A DNA stretch of 64,000 nt from Marinihelvus sp942491555 (lineage in GTDB: Bacteria; Pseudomonadota; Gammaproteobacteria; Xanthomonadales; SZUA-36): positions 1,116,001 through 1,180,000 of the forward strand of contig CALOBN010000005.1 in assembly GCA_942491555.1 (NCBI GenBank), given 5' to 3'. Below the pieces are notes generated by a model. The model saw only the letters and a list, made by a program, of their open reading frames with translations, ran no database searches and was not told the origin of the DNA. Positions within the stretch are counted from its first letter, which is position 1; each line of letters starts with the position of its first letter. This document shows positions 26,247 through 35,800 of the stretch, piece after piece. The position numbers were made by a program, and so were the translations under genes.

Positions 26247-26819
26247 TTATTGCAGCAACCGGCGCTTTCTGGCCCGGAACCAGCGCGGAAAAACGAAAAG
26301 ATACAAACCCGAAAGGCTCAGCCACAGCAGGCTAAGGCCGGCAAGGCTCATAACGACCAGCTTGGTCAACTCACCGAATACGGCAAATGAATGCAGGTCC
26401 ATCCACAACTGATCACCTCGTACACCCTGGTTGAGCAGCGCGCCCGAGTGCGCATCAAATTGCAATTCCAGCGGTGATCGCCACGCGTTGCGGGCTTCCA
26501 GGCGAACCTTGTAAATACCTTTTGCCGGGCGCAATTCGATGCGGTCAATCCCGGACAGGTCCTGCGCCTCCGGCAAATCCAGAGCCAATACGGCCGCGGC
26601 GATCTGCGCGGGTGGCAGCAGCGCATCCAGGTCCGTTTCCTGGCTGGCCATCTGGCTAACACGCGTCGCCGGCTGCAGGTACCCGACCTGTTTTTTCCAG
26701 GCCACGAAAGCGCCGGTCACCGAGAGTACGGTCATGGCCAGGGCTAGCGAAAAGCCCACCCATTTGTGCAGACGGCGCGCAAAGCGGGCCAGGCGAATTT
26801 GCCAGATCGCGGTATTCAA
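26247..26819 (-). CDS. PepSY-domain membrane protein
   Basis: A 190-residue protein with a first membrane span at about 22-41 (SLALAMTVLSVTGAFVAW), a periplasmic PepSY-like domain (about 60-140, with IELRPAKGIYKVRLEARN and a GALLNQG turn), a histidine in WMDLHSFAVFGE and a second span at about 152-175. This is the short form of the PepSY-associated inner-membrane family often linked to heme or iron reduction. Start is TTG, overlapping the stop of an upstream 22-codon frame as TTGA, so translation may be coupled to it; there is no independent ribosome site. Confidence 0.8.
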   Translation of the reverse strand: MNTAIWQIRLARFARRLHKWVGFSLALAMTVLSVTGAFVAWKKQVGYLQPATRVSQMASQETDLDALLPPAQIAAAVLALDLPEAQDLSGIDRIELRPAKGIYKVRLEARNAWRSPLELQFDAHSGALLNQGVRGDQLWMDLHSFAVFGELTKLVVMSLAGLSLLWLSLSGLYLFVFPRWFRARKRRLLQ

Positions 26820-26884
26820 AAAGGGTTTCTGTCCGTGGCGACCACGACGGTCATGGTTTTAAGTTGCTCAAGTTTGCTGCTCAT
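26816..26884 (-). pseudogene. relic of the 5' end of a transaldolase gene
   Basis: A 22-codon frame starts MSSKLEQLKTMTVVVA, which closely matches the start of bacterial transaldolase (typically M-x-x-KLEQLK-x-x-TVVADTGD). It then loses similarity and ends at a TGA overlapping the PepSY TTG start. It has its own ribosome site (AGGA, 9 nt upstream of the ATG). The following ATDRNPF recalls the downstream transaldolase segment ATTNPSL, so an internal deletion may have fused two parts. Nothing else of the gene is present. It may act today as a leader peptide coupled to PepSY. Confidence 0.55.
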
Positions 26885-27020
26885 ATAACAGAGTCCTGGT
26901 GGCCGATGACATCAGAATAGGAATCGCGCGACAGGGTACCTGAAGATGCACAGCGCCCCAACTGCCGTACTTTAAGAGTGTGCATTTACTTTCATGGCGG
27001 GCAAAATAATCAGCAGCATT

Positions 27021-27026
27021 TATAAT
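27021..27026 (+). promoter_or_regulatory. consensus -10 (TATAAT) upstream of sixA
   Basis: A perfect TATAAT lies 46 bp before the sixA ATG. No good -35 is seen at 16-18 bp. The rest of the 252-bp gap 26820-27072 holds only the transaldolase relic and presumably divergent promoters. Confidence 0.3.
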
Positions 27027-27072
27027 CTATCAGCTCCTGCAGGACGGTCCGCAAACCCAAGGCATTTGCGTT

Positions 27073-27582
27073 ATGGAAAACCCTTCAAAACTCCTCTACC
27101 TCGTGCGGCATGCAAAATCTTCGTGGAGCGATCCCGGGCTGAGTGATGAGGCACGGCCGCTCAATAGCCGGGGCGAGCAGGATGCACCCCGGATGGGGGC
27201 GTGGCTGGCGCAACAGGCCTTGTTGCCGCAGCACATCGTTTCCAGTCCGGCCCGTCGTGCCCGCGCTACGGCGGAGATTGTTGCTACCGAACTGCGCTTT
27301 GATCCGGCCGGGATCGCTATCGATCCGGACATTTACTTCAATGGTTTGCAAAGAATGCTGGCGGCAATCCAGCGTAACGACGACCACATTGACCGGCTTA
27401 TGATGGTCGGGCATAACCCGGTAATGACCCAGTTGTTCAGGGAATTAACCGGCGAGCCATTGGCTAATATGCCGACCTGCGCGATCGCAATCATTGAGTT
27501 TTCCATGCCTTCCTGGGGTCTGGTAGACACGACACCAGGCCGTCTTCTCGCCTATCAGACGCCCAAGGGACTGGATGCTTAG
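27073..27582 (+). CDS. sixA: phosphohistidine phosphatase SixA family
   Basis: A 169-residue histidine phosphatase. The RH(G) motif is LVRHAKSSW with catalytic His13, then SSPARRARATAE near 56-67 and the second histidine in MVGHNPVM near 116. SixA removes phosphate from HPt domains and, in E. coli, from NPr of the nitrogen PTS, which is interesting because a PTS-Ntr chain lies in the same window. Followed by a GFA gene on the same strand 30 bp later. Confidence 0.85.
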   Translation: MENPSKLLYLVRHAKSSWSDPGLSDEARPLNSRGEQDAPRMGAWLAQQALLPQHIVSSPARRARATAEIVATELRFDPAGIAIDPDIYFNGLQRMLAAIQRNDDHIDRLMMVGHNPVMTQLFRELTGEPLANMPTCAIAIIEFSMPSWGLVDTTPGRLLAYQTPKGLDA

Positions 27583-27612
27583 GCGCTCAATTGATACAAG
27601 AGGTCTACCGGA

Positions 27613-28023
27613 ATGAGTGATACCAAGCTAAAAGGAAGCTGTCTGTGTGGCGCGTTTCGTTATACGGCGAAAGGTGAGCCGCAGGGCTTTTATCATTGTC
27701 ACTGTCAGCGATGTCGCAAAGCTTCCGGCACCGGGCACGCGTCCAACCTGTTTCTCAAAGGCACCCTGGAGTGGGACACCGATTCGCAGGACCTGGTGAC
27801 CTACAAACTTCCGGAGGCCAAGCGTTTCAGCAATACGTTTTGCCCCCATTGCGGTTCGCGGATGCCCCGTTTTATTGAGCAGGCGGGCGTGGTCATGATT
27901 CCCGCAGGCTCGCTGGATGATGAGCCACCTGTTGTCCCCCAGGCACGAATCTTCCAGAGCTCAAAGGCTTCATGGTCCTGCGATCTGCGGGATATTCCGG
28001 TCTTTGAGGAATACCCCGGATGA
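27613..28023 (+). CDS. GFA (glutathione-dependent formaldehyde-activating-like) family protein
   Basis: A 136-residue zinc protein with the GFA cysteine pattern: Cys10 and Cys12 (CLC), Cys29/31/34 (CHCQRC) and Cys77/80 (CPHC). Despite the family name, most members have no proven formaldehyde activity. Possible two- or three-gene unit with sixA before and the GST gene after. Confidence 0.85.
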   Translation: MSDTKLKGSCLCGAFRYTAKGEPQGFYHCHCQRCRKASGTGHASNLFLKGTLEWDTDSQDLVTYKLPEAKRFSNTFCPHCGSRMPRFIEQAGVVMIPAGSLDDEPPVVPQARIFQSSKASWSCDLRDIPVFEEYPG

Positions 28024-28069
28024 GCGACAGCAAGCCCTGAATGGTTCATCCCGGCTGGAACACAACACC

Positions 28070-28756
28070 GTGAAGCTGTTTATTGCCAACAAGAACTACT
28101 CGTCCTGGTCACTGCGGCCGTGGCTTCTGCTGCATATGCTGGATGTGGACTTTGAAGAAGTCCTGGTGCCTTTTGCAGGGGGCGGGCCGCAACAAGCCTT
28201 TCTGGCCTTTTCACCCAGCGGCAAAGTTCCCTGTCTCGAGATTGATGGCCATACCGTGTGGGATTCGCTGGCCATCATGGAGACCGTTGCTGAACGTCAC
28301 CCGGCAGCATGGCCGGAAGATTTTTCGGCGCGTGCCTGGGCGCGCAGTGCCAGCGCCGAGATGCACTCGGGCTTCTTCGCGATTCGCCGGGAATGCAGCA
28401 TGAGCTGTGGTCAAAGAATCCGGCTTGATACGCCCTCAGCGGAACTGAGTGGTGAGTGGCAACGTGCTGCCCGGCTCTGGGCGGATGGCCTGGAGCGTTT
28501 CGGCGGTCCTTACCTGGCGGGTGCGCAATTCACCGCGGTCGATGCCATGTATGCCCCTTTTGCATTTCGGGCACAGACCTACAGTCCGGTCCTTCCTGCA
28601 CACGCCGCCGCATATCTGGAGCGCCTGCTTGCGCTCCCGCCTATGACTGAATGGTATGCAGCCGCATTGCTGGAGCCCTTCCGGGATGCAGATCACGACC
28701 GGGAAATGCAGGCTGCAGGAACCGTGCTGGAGGATCTTCGTATTCGCGCTGACTGA
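28070..28756 (+). CDS. glutathione S-transferase family protein
   Basis: A 228-residue protein with a thioredoxin-like N-domain carrying NKNYSSWSLRPWLLL (Ser in SSWS is the likely catalytic residue) and SGKVPCLEIDG plus DSLAIMETVAER, which bind glutathione. The C-terminal helical domain has FTAVDAMYAPFAFR (the GST N-capping box). GTG at 28070 is the most probable start because the conserved domain begins there; the frame is open upstream into the GFA gene without similarity. Substrate unknown. Confidence 0.85.
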   Translation: MKLFIANKNYSSWSLRPWLLLHMLDVDFEEVLVPFAGGGPQQAFLAFSPSGKVPCLEIDGHTVWDSLAIMETVAERHPAAWPEDFSARAWARSASAEMHSGFFAIRRECSMSCGQRIRLDTPSAELSGEWQRAARLWADGLERFGGPYLAGAQFTAVDAMYAPFAFRAQTYSPVLPAHAAAYLERLLALPPMTEWYAAALLEPFRDADHDREMQAAGTVLEDLRIRAD

Positions 28757-28820
28757 ACCCTTGCATCGCCCAAACAAATGGCGCCGCGGTCCTCACCGCG
28801 ACGCCATTGAGTGCCGGCCA

Positions 28821-29675
28821 TTATCGGTTCTGGCGGCGCACGGTGCAGACAATGTTACTGCCGCTGACCTTGCATTCCATGATCGTTTCATCACCACTGC
28901 CGCCGCCACTTACCACGGGGATACCCAGGGATCGGACATAATTGATCCAATCGATCATTGAGCCATTGTGGTCGGTAAATGTCCTGCCCCGAAGGCTGTT
29001 TCCGTGGGTTGGCAACGCTTTGCCATCGGGACCACGGGCATTACCAAACGGCACAAGTTCGATGCGCAGGTCGTTGTTGCCGGGATTAAGTGAAAACTCC
29101 AGGATATAGGACATTTCCGAACCGTCTGGAAACTCAACTTTGATAACCAGATCCTTGACGATGTCTCCCAGATCAATAACACCCAGGTCCAACTGCGTGA
29201 TGCGGCTTACCAGATTCATGGTGGCCTGATTCAATGCAGCGAGCCGGTTCAGTTCGGAGAGATAGTCCTCGATCGCCGTGGTGGATCCGCGCGGGTCAAG
29301 AATGGCACCGGCCACCGTGCCGAATTCAAAGTCGCCGGGCAGGTATATAGTGCCCATTTCTTCGAGTTCAGACTGTGCCCGGGCGAATTGCCGGTAGCTT
29401 TTCTTCAGCGTCGGGTCCGTTGGTATCAGGCTCGCCGTCGTCCATCGTGTCCAGGGCCTGATATCAAGTATCTCGGTATACAGGCTGTAGCTTGAAACGG
29501 TAGCGCCTTTCTGGTCAAACACATGGACTATGCCCTCTGATGCCGCTTTGCTCGCGGCCTGGCTTTTTGCACTATCGCTGCAGCCATGGCAACTGATGGC
29601 GGTTGCATCTGCCATCACAACCTGGCTGGATGCCAGCGCGGTAAGCGCCAGCAGGTGGGTGATTGCTTTGTTCAT
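28821..29675 (-). CDS. secreted protein of unknown function with CHGC motif
   Basis: A 284-residue protein with signal peptide MNKAITHLLALTALASSQVVMA. The mature N-terminus carries CHGC (Cys29, Cys32) followed by an Ala/Ser/Lys-rich helix; two more cysteines are at the end (MECKVSGSNIVC). The middle (about 90-150) is helical and the region after 165 is beta-rich (VIKVEFPDGSEMSYILEFSL). A GAGGAG ribosome site precedes the ATG. I do not recognise a family. CHGC is not a heme c site (CxxCH needs His after the second Cys). It stands alone between convergent and divergent genes. Confidence 0.6.
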   Translation of the reverse strand: MNKAITHLLALTALASSQVVMADATAISCHGCSDSAKSQAASKAASEGIVHVFDQKGATVSSYSLYTEILDIRPWTRWTTASLIPTDPTLKKSYRQFARAQSELEEMGTIYLPGDFEFGTVAGAILDPRGSTTAIEDYLSELNRLAALNQATMNLVSRITQLDLGVIDLGDIVKDLVIKVEFPDGSEMSYILEFSLNPGNNDLRIELVPFGNARGPDGKALPTHGNSLRGRTFTDHNGSMIDWINYVRSLGIPVVSGGGSGDETIMECKVSGSNIVCTVRRQNR

Positions 29676-29859
29676 GATATCTCCTCGACTGTTATGAAAT
29701 GAGCCGTTTCAGCCTAGGCCGGGGAGGGATGATTCATTGAGAGACTGCGTCCGGAATGATTGTCGGAACTTGCCGTTTGCGGCTGCGGGATTGGTTACAC
29801 TTTGGGTCTGCGTCAATCCCTGATGCTGTGGGAACCCCAATTCAGCCACGGAGCCGTGT

Positions 29860-30420
29860 GTGAAAATTATTGTTGCCTCAAAAAATCCAGCCAAGCTGGA
29901 GGCAGTCAGACAGGCCTTTGCCACCGTGATGCCCGGCCGTGAATTGCACATCGAGGGTCTGAGCGTTGATTCGGGCGTCAAAGAGCAGCCCGACTCTGAC
30001 GAGGAAACCCGGCAGGGTTCCATTAACCGGGCCAGCGCAGCCCGCACGGCGTGCCCGGAGGCAGATTTCTGGGTGGGCCTGGAAGGCGGCCTGGAGCGCA
30101 TCTCGGATCAGTGGCTGGCATCAGCCTGGATGGCCGTGCTCGATGCGCAGGGCCGGCTTGGAATTGCGCGCACCCCGACGCTGCCGCTGCCACCCGCGGT
30201 TGAGGCACTTCTTAAGCAGGGGCTGGAACTTGGTGAGGCCAATGACCGGGTTTTTGCGACCCATAACAGCAAACAAAAGGGCGGTGCTTTCGGCCTTCTG
30301 ACCGGGGGCCGCATGACCCGTGGTGGCGTTTATGCCCAGACCCTGGAGCTGGCCATGATCCCGCTGTTGAACCCGCTCTGGGCCGCACCGCCTAATGAGG
30401 AGCGGGCCGGCGCTTCATAA
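29860..30420 (+). CDS. yjjX: inosine/xanthosine triphosphatase
   Basis: A 186-residue house-cleaning NTPase of the YjjX family. It shows KIIVASKNPAKLEAVRQAF at the front, GVKEQPDSDEETRQGSINRA near 45-60, FWVGLEGG near 68, and KGGAFGLLTGGRMTRGGVY in the C-terminal part. It removes ITP and XTP from the nucleotide pool. GTG start. Its 3' end overlaps the 3' end of the convergent permease gene by 29 nt. Confidence 0.93.
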   Translation: MKIIVASKNPAKLEAVRQAFATVMPGRELHIEGLSVDSGVKEQPDSDEETRQGSINRASAARTACPEADFWVGLEGGLERISDQWLASAWMAVLDAQGRLGIARTPTLPLPPAVEALLKQGLELGEANDRVFATHNSKQKGGAFGLLTGGRMTRGGVYAQTLELAMIPLLNPLWAAPPNEERAGAS

Positions 30421-31717
30421 AAAAATAAATCACGGTTCCTGCGAGGAAAAACCCACCCAGGGTCAGCCACGCCGTGGCCGGCGCCTCCAGCATCAGCCAG
30501 ATGCAGAGTCCGAAGGCAAGCGCCGGAATCAGCATGCCACCGGGCAAATTAAACGCCAGCTCCGGCTCCGTGGCGCGCCGGGTCAGAGCCGGCAGCGCCG
30601 CGATACAGACCATGTAGGTCAGCAAGCGAATCAGTGTGCTCATGATGGCCAGCCACACAAAACTCCCGGTCAAAGCCAGGGCGAAAGAAACGGCGCCGAA
30701 AAACCATATCGAAGTATGCGGTGTCTGGTGGCGGGGATGAACGTTCCCGAGCCAGGCGGGTAGCAAGTGATCACGCGACAGCGCCCAGGTCATCCGCGGC
30801 GCAGAAACCACGGCGGCCATCAGGTTCCCGCCGATCGAAAATGTCGCGCCCAGGGTCAGCACCGCCGCGCCCAGGGTGCCAAACAGAACGGTAGCTACAT
30901 CCGCCAGCGCGGTGCGGCTCTCCGACAAGTTTGGTAATACAGCCAGCGAGACCATCTGAATCAGAAAATAGAACAGGGCGATGACCACCGTGGTGCTGAT
31001 CAGCGCGCGCGGCAAATCCCGTTTCGGGTCGCGGCCTTCGCCGGCGTTTACCACCGCGCCCTCGAATCCGACAAAGGCGTACAACAGCACCAGCACGGTT
31101 CCGCCGAACTCACTCAGTTCAGGAAATTCCGCGCCAAACAGGCTTGCCGGGTCAACATGGCCCAGGCCAAATAGTATGAGCAGACTGAGCGGTAAGAGCT
31201 TCATTACCGTGAACACGTACATCACGGCCATGGAGTTACGCACACCGACCACGTTAAGCCAGGTCATGCCACCGATAATCACGCCCAGCGCAAGGCCGCG
31301 CCAGGGGTTGGCATCAAGGGGCGCCCAGAACCAGGCCAGGTAAGTCACCAGCAGGTTGGTATTGGCAGCCATGCTGGCGACCCGGCTCAGGAAACTCAGC
31401 CAGCCGGTCTGAAAGCCGATAAAGGATCCAAAGGCGTGGCTGGCGTACACAATCACCCCCCCGGTTGACTTGACCAGGCTGGATGCACGGGCGAAAGACA
31501 GCACGATCGTCAGGGTCAAAACCCCGCAAATAAGAAACATCCACGGGCTGAAATGACCTGCACGCGCCGCAGCCACCGCGGGCAGTCCAAAGATGCCGGC
31601 GCCAATCAGGCCGTTCAGAACAATTGCGGCAAAGCCAAGACGGCTGATATCGCGTCGCAGTGGCTCCTCAGTTTCCCTGTCCGCTCCGGGAACGCGTGGC
31701 GGGATGGCCTGGCTCAC
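30392..31717 (-). CDS. APC-superfamily amino acid permease
   Basis: A 441-residue, about 12-span transporter with the APC N-terminal signature FAAIVLNGLIGAGIFGLP and GGVIVYASHAFGSFIGFQTGWLSF. The FVGFEGAVVNAGEGRDPKRDLPRALI segment after span six is also typical. GTG start overlaps the threonine aldolase stop as GTGA, so the two form an operon; import of threonine or a similar amino acid for the aldolase is a reasonable inference. Confidence 0.9.
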   Translation of the reverse strand: MSQAIPPRVPGADRETEEPLRRDISRLGFAAIVLNGLIGAGIFGLPAVAAARAGHFSPWMFLICGVLTLTIVLSFARASSLVKSTGGVIVYASHAFGSFIGFQTGWLSFLSRVASMAANTNLLVTYLAWFWAPLDANPWRGLALGVIIGGMTWLNVVGVRNSMAVMYVFTVMKLLPLSLLILFGLGHVDPASLFGAEFPELSEFGGTVLVLLYAFVGFEGAVVNAGEGRDPKRDLPRALISTTVVIALFYFLIQMVSLAVLPNLSESRTALADVATVLFGTLGAAVLTLGATFSIGGNLMAAVVSAPRMTWALSRDHLLPAWLGNVHPRHQTPHTSIWFFGAVSFALALTGSFVWLAIMSTLIRLLTYMVCIAALPALTRRATEPELAFNLPGGMLIPALAFGLCIWLMLEAPATAWLTLGGFFLAGTVIYFFMKRRPAPH

Positions 31718-32751
31718 CCGCCGTTCCGGAAAGCTTCTATCAGCGTACGGGTGTCTTCATCGCTGGTCGTGTGCCCAAATACAAACCGCGCCAGGTCATC
31801 CTGACCGGGCCAGGTGAGAAAGCCGATTCCGGCGGCCTCCAGATGTTCGAAAGCAGCTGTGCTCCAGCGCACAAAAACCTCATTCGCCTGGGCCGGATAC
31901 TCAAGCTGTGCCTGGGGGTGCTCGCTGACGGCTTTGGCGAAGGTGGCGGCCTGTTGATTGGCGTGCCGTGCCAGCTCGAGCCACAGATCGTCTTCGATGT
32001 AGGCCAGTAGCTGGGCCGACAGATAGCGCATCTTGCTGTAAAGATGGCCGCCGCGCTTACGGTGTCGCTCGGCGGTGGCAAAGGCCTCGTGACGTTCAAA
32101 AAACACCAGCGCCTCCGCTGCCATACAGCCATTCTTGCTGGCCCCGAACGACAGCATTTCAACGCCGGCACGCCAGGTCAGATCAGCCGGGCTGCAGCCC
32201 AACGCGGCCACGGCATTGCCAAAGCGCGCGCCGTCAAGATGGGTGGCCAGACCGGCATCTTTAGCGATACCACACAGGGTCGCCAGCTCATCCGGTGAAT
32301 AAAGTGTGCCACTCTCGGTGCACTGGGTGAGGCTCAGGGCGGATGCTTCATAGCTATGGATACCATGGCCGGTAGTTCCCTTCATGGCCTGGCGAAGACT
32401 CTGCGGGTTGAGTTTGCCGTGCTCACCATCGCCCAGAACCAGGCGCAGGCCGCTGCCATAAAATTCCGGCGCACCGGATTCATCGCAATAAATATGTGCG
32501 TTTTTGTGACACAGCACCGCGCCCCAGGGCGGCGTGACACTGGCCAGCGCTATGGCATTGGCGACCGTGCCCGTTGGCACCGGCAGCACCCTGACGGGGT
32601 GCTCGAAAAGTTCGGCGAAGGCCTCATCAAGGCGCTCCGACCAGGGGTCTTCGCCATAGGCAAAAGCAGTGCCCTGGTTGGCGTCCAGAATGGCCTGCAT
32701 CACCGCTTGGGCGATCGGGGTCTCGTTATCGCTGCGAAAATTGGCGCGCAC
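31714..32751 (-). CDS. low-specificity L-threonine aldolase-like PLP enzyme
   Basis: A 345-residue fold-type I PLP enzyme. Signatures are FRSDNETP at the start, LPVPTGTVANAIAL near 56-70, HLDGARFGNA at 171-180 and the PLP lysine K206 in SFGASKNG. The SKNG variant and length fit the shorter threonine aldolase subgroup that cleaves threonine/allo-threonine or phenylserine to glycine and an aldehyde. GTG start with AGGA upstream. Glycine formed here could feed one-carbon metabolism along with fhs. Confidence 0.88.
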   Translation of the reverse strand: MRANFRSDNETPIAQAVMQAILDANQGTAFAYGEDPWSERLDEAFAELFEHPVRVLPVPTGTVANAIALASVTPPWGAVLCHKNAHIYCDESGAPEFYGSGLRLVLGDGEHGKLNPQSLRQAMKGTTGHGIHSYEASALSLTQCTESGTLYSPDELATLCGIAKDAGLATHLDGARFGNAVAALGCSPADLTWRAGVEMLSFGASKNGCMAAEALVFFERHEAFATAERHRKRGGHLYSKMRYLSAQLLAYIEDDLWLELARHANQQAATFAKAVSEHPQAQLEYPAQANEVFVRWSTAAFEHLEAAGIGFLTWPGQDDLARFVFGHTTSDEDTRTLIEAFRNGG

Positions 32752-32840
32752 GGGCTGTCCTGTGGTCCTGAAAACAGGCGCCGATTATAGCGACTCAAAC
32801 GCTTCGCGGGGGTGAGAACACTATGCCGGCTGAGCAAACG

Positions 32841-32846
32841 TATAAT
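32841..32846 (+). promoter_or_regulatory. consensus -10 immediately before hrpA (leaderless-type)
   Basis: A perfect TATAAT ends 9 nt before the A of the hrpA ATG, so transcription would begin on or just before the start codon. No Shine-Dalgarno is present. The -35 is weak. Confidence 0.45.
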
Positions 32847-32854
32847 GCGCGGCC

Positions 32855-35800
32855 ATGGGCATCGCGCAAGACATTCGTCAGCTGGAACGCGGGCTGGATC
32901 AACTCACGCTGGTGGACGCGCAATGGGTTGCCAGCCAGTTGCGCCGGGCCCGCGCGCGTCAGCGCCAGGGCAAGCCGCTTGAAGCACTGCTGGAGAAGGT
33001 CCTGCAGCGCGTGCAGGCCTCCCAGCAGCGTATCCAGCAACGCCGGGACAAGCTGCCGCAACCGCAATATGACCCGGAGCTGCCAATTACGGCCCACCGC
33101 GAAGACATCGTGGCCGCGATTCGCGCACATCCGGTGGTCATCGTGGCCGGTGAAACCGGCTCCGGTAAGACCACCCAGTTACCCAAGTTTTGCCTGGAAG
33201 CCGGGCGCGGCGTGCGTGGCCTGATCGGCTGCACCCAGCCGCGCCGCATCGCGGCCCGGGCGATGGCCTCGCGGGTTTCCGAAGAGCTGGGTTCGGAGTT
33301 GGGGCAGGTGGTGGGCTACCAGGTGCGTTTTCGCGAGAAAACCAGTCCTGACAGTTATATCAAATTCATGACCGACGGCATCCTGCTGGCCGAGGCCGTT
33401 GGAGACCGTCGCCTGCAGCAATATGACACCATCATTATCGATGAAGCGCACGAGCGCAGTCTGAATATCGATTTTCTGCTTGGCTATCTCAAACAACTCT
33501 CAGGGCGGCGGCCGGAACTGCGGATCGTCATTACCTCCGCCACGATTGATACGGAAAAGTTTGCCAAACACTTCGGTGACGCGCCGATCATCGAGGTGTC
33601 GGGCCGCGGCTACCCGGTGGAAGTGCGCTATCGCCCGCTGGATGGTGACGGCAGCGATAACCGCGACCTTTACCGGGGCATCGTGGAGGCGGTTCATGAA
33701 CTGGATCGCATCGACCGGCGCGGCGATATCCTGGTGTTCCTGTCCGGTGAGCGCGAAATTCACGAGGCCCGTGACCAGCTTGAACGTGCTTCCCTGCGCG
33801 GCACCGAGGTACTGCCGCTCTACGCACGATTGTCCGGGGCTGAGCAGCAGCGGGTGTTTCACCCGGGTGCCGCGCGGCGCATCATTCTGTCCACCAATGT
33901 GGCCGAAACCTCGCTGACCGTGCCCAGGATTCAATTTGTCATTGACACCGGCCTGGCGCGTATCAGTCGCTATGCGCATCGCAGCCGCATCCAGCGCCTG
34001 CCGATTGAGCCGGTTTCCCAGGCCAGCGCGAACCAGCGCATGGGCCGCTGCGGCCGTTTGGGGCCGGGCACCTGTATCCGTTTGTACAGCGAGGAAGAGT
34101 TCGCCAGCCGGCCTGAATTTACCGACCCGGAAATTCTTCGTACGTCACTGGCCAGCGTTATCCTGCGTCTGCTGACCATGGGCCTGGGCGCGGTTGAGGA
34201 CTTTCCGTTTATCGACCCGCCTGCCCCGCGCATGATCAACGATGCCTACCAGTTGCTGTTTGAACTGGGTGCGCTCGATGGGCAGCGGGCGGTAACGCCG
34301 GCGGGCCGCCGCTTGTCCCGCTGGCCGGTCGATGTGCGTCTGGGTCGCATCATTCTCGAAGGAGAGCAGCAGGGCTGTCTGGAAGACACCCTGGTTCTCG
34401 CGGCGGCGCAGAGTATCCAGGATCCGCGCGAGCGACCCCTCGAGGCGCAGCAGGCGGCTGACGAGGCGCATGCCCGCTTCAAGGATGAACATTCTGATTT
34501 TGCCAGCCTGCTAAGTCTTTGGGCCTACCTGCGCAAGGAACGCCATGCGCGTAATGGCAATCAGTTCCGCAAGCTGTGCAAGCGCGAGTTCCTGGCCTGG
34601 CAACGGGTACTGGAGTGGTTCGACCTCTACCAGCAGTTGCGTGATCTGGCCCGCGAGGACCGCATGCCGCTGACCGGTCAGCATGGTGACTATGACGCGC
34701 TGCACAAGGCGCTGTTGAGCGGGCTGCTCAGCCAGGTGGGGCAGCGCCACCCCGAGGACCGCAGCTACCAGGGCGCGCGTCACCGGACCTTCCATATTTT
34801 TCCGGGCTCCGGTCTGTTTGGTAAAACGCCCCAGTGGATCATGTCTGCCGAGATTGTGGAGACCAGCAAGCCCTACGCGCGCACCAATGCGCGGATTGAC
34901 CCTGCCTGGATAGAGGCGCAGGCCGGACATCTGCTCAAGCGTACCTATATCGACCCGCACTGGTCGCGACGCCGGGGCAAGGTGCTGGCCTGGGAGCAGG
35001 TGAGCCTGTTTGGCCTGGTCATCGTGGAAAAGCGCCGTGTGGATTTCACCCGGATCGATCCGGTCCAGGCCCGTCAGATGTTCATTCTCGAGGCCCTCGT
35101 GCGCGGCGAGCTGGATACCCGCGCACCGTTCCTGGAGGCTAATCGTCAGGCCAGGGAAGAGCTGGAGCGACTGGAGCACAAGCGCCGCCAGCGCGATGTG
35201 CTGGTTGACGAGACGGCGTTGGCAGAGTTTTTCGATGCCCGCATTCCGCCACAGGTCGCCACCGCAAAGTCGTTGACGCGCTGGCTGGCGACGCTTGATG
35301 AATCCGGCTTGCAACAGCTGCATCTGGGCGCCTCGGTGTTGCTGCGCGAGGATGCCGGGGATGCCCCGGCTGAACAGTTCCCCGATGACTGGGCTGCGGC
35401 AGGCAAACGCTTCGGGCTGGCGTACCGGTTTGATCCGGGTCATCCCGCTGATGGAGTCAGCCTGGTGGTCCCGCTTGAGTTGCTCAATACCCTGAATGCA
35501 GCGCAGTTGAGCTGGCAGGTGCCGGGCTTGCGCCGCGATCTGGTGGTTGAGTTGATGCGTACCCTGCCCAAGCCTTTGCGGCGTGCGCTTACCCCGCTGC
35601 CGCAATTTGCCGATGCTGCGGTTGAATCCCTCGGTGATCCCGACGAGCGGAGCTTACCGCAGGCCCTGGCCGGGACCTTGCACAAGGTGGCCGGTGTGGC
35701 GCTGGAAGCCGCCGACTTCTCGCCAGCGGCCGTTCCGGATCATCTGCGCATCCGTATCGTTGTTCAGGATGAGGAAGGCAACACGCTGCAGGAGAGTCGC

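Noticed and set aside
27917..28069. N-terminal extension of the GST
   Set aside because: Lies inside the GFA gene; conserved GST fold starts at the GTG at 28070.
28904..29675. Cytochrome c reading of the CHGC protein
   Set aside because: A heme c site needs CxxCH; the residue after the second Cys is Ser.
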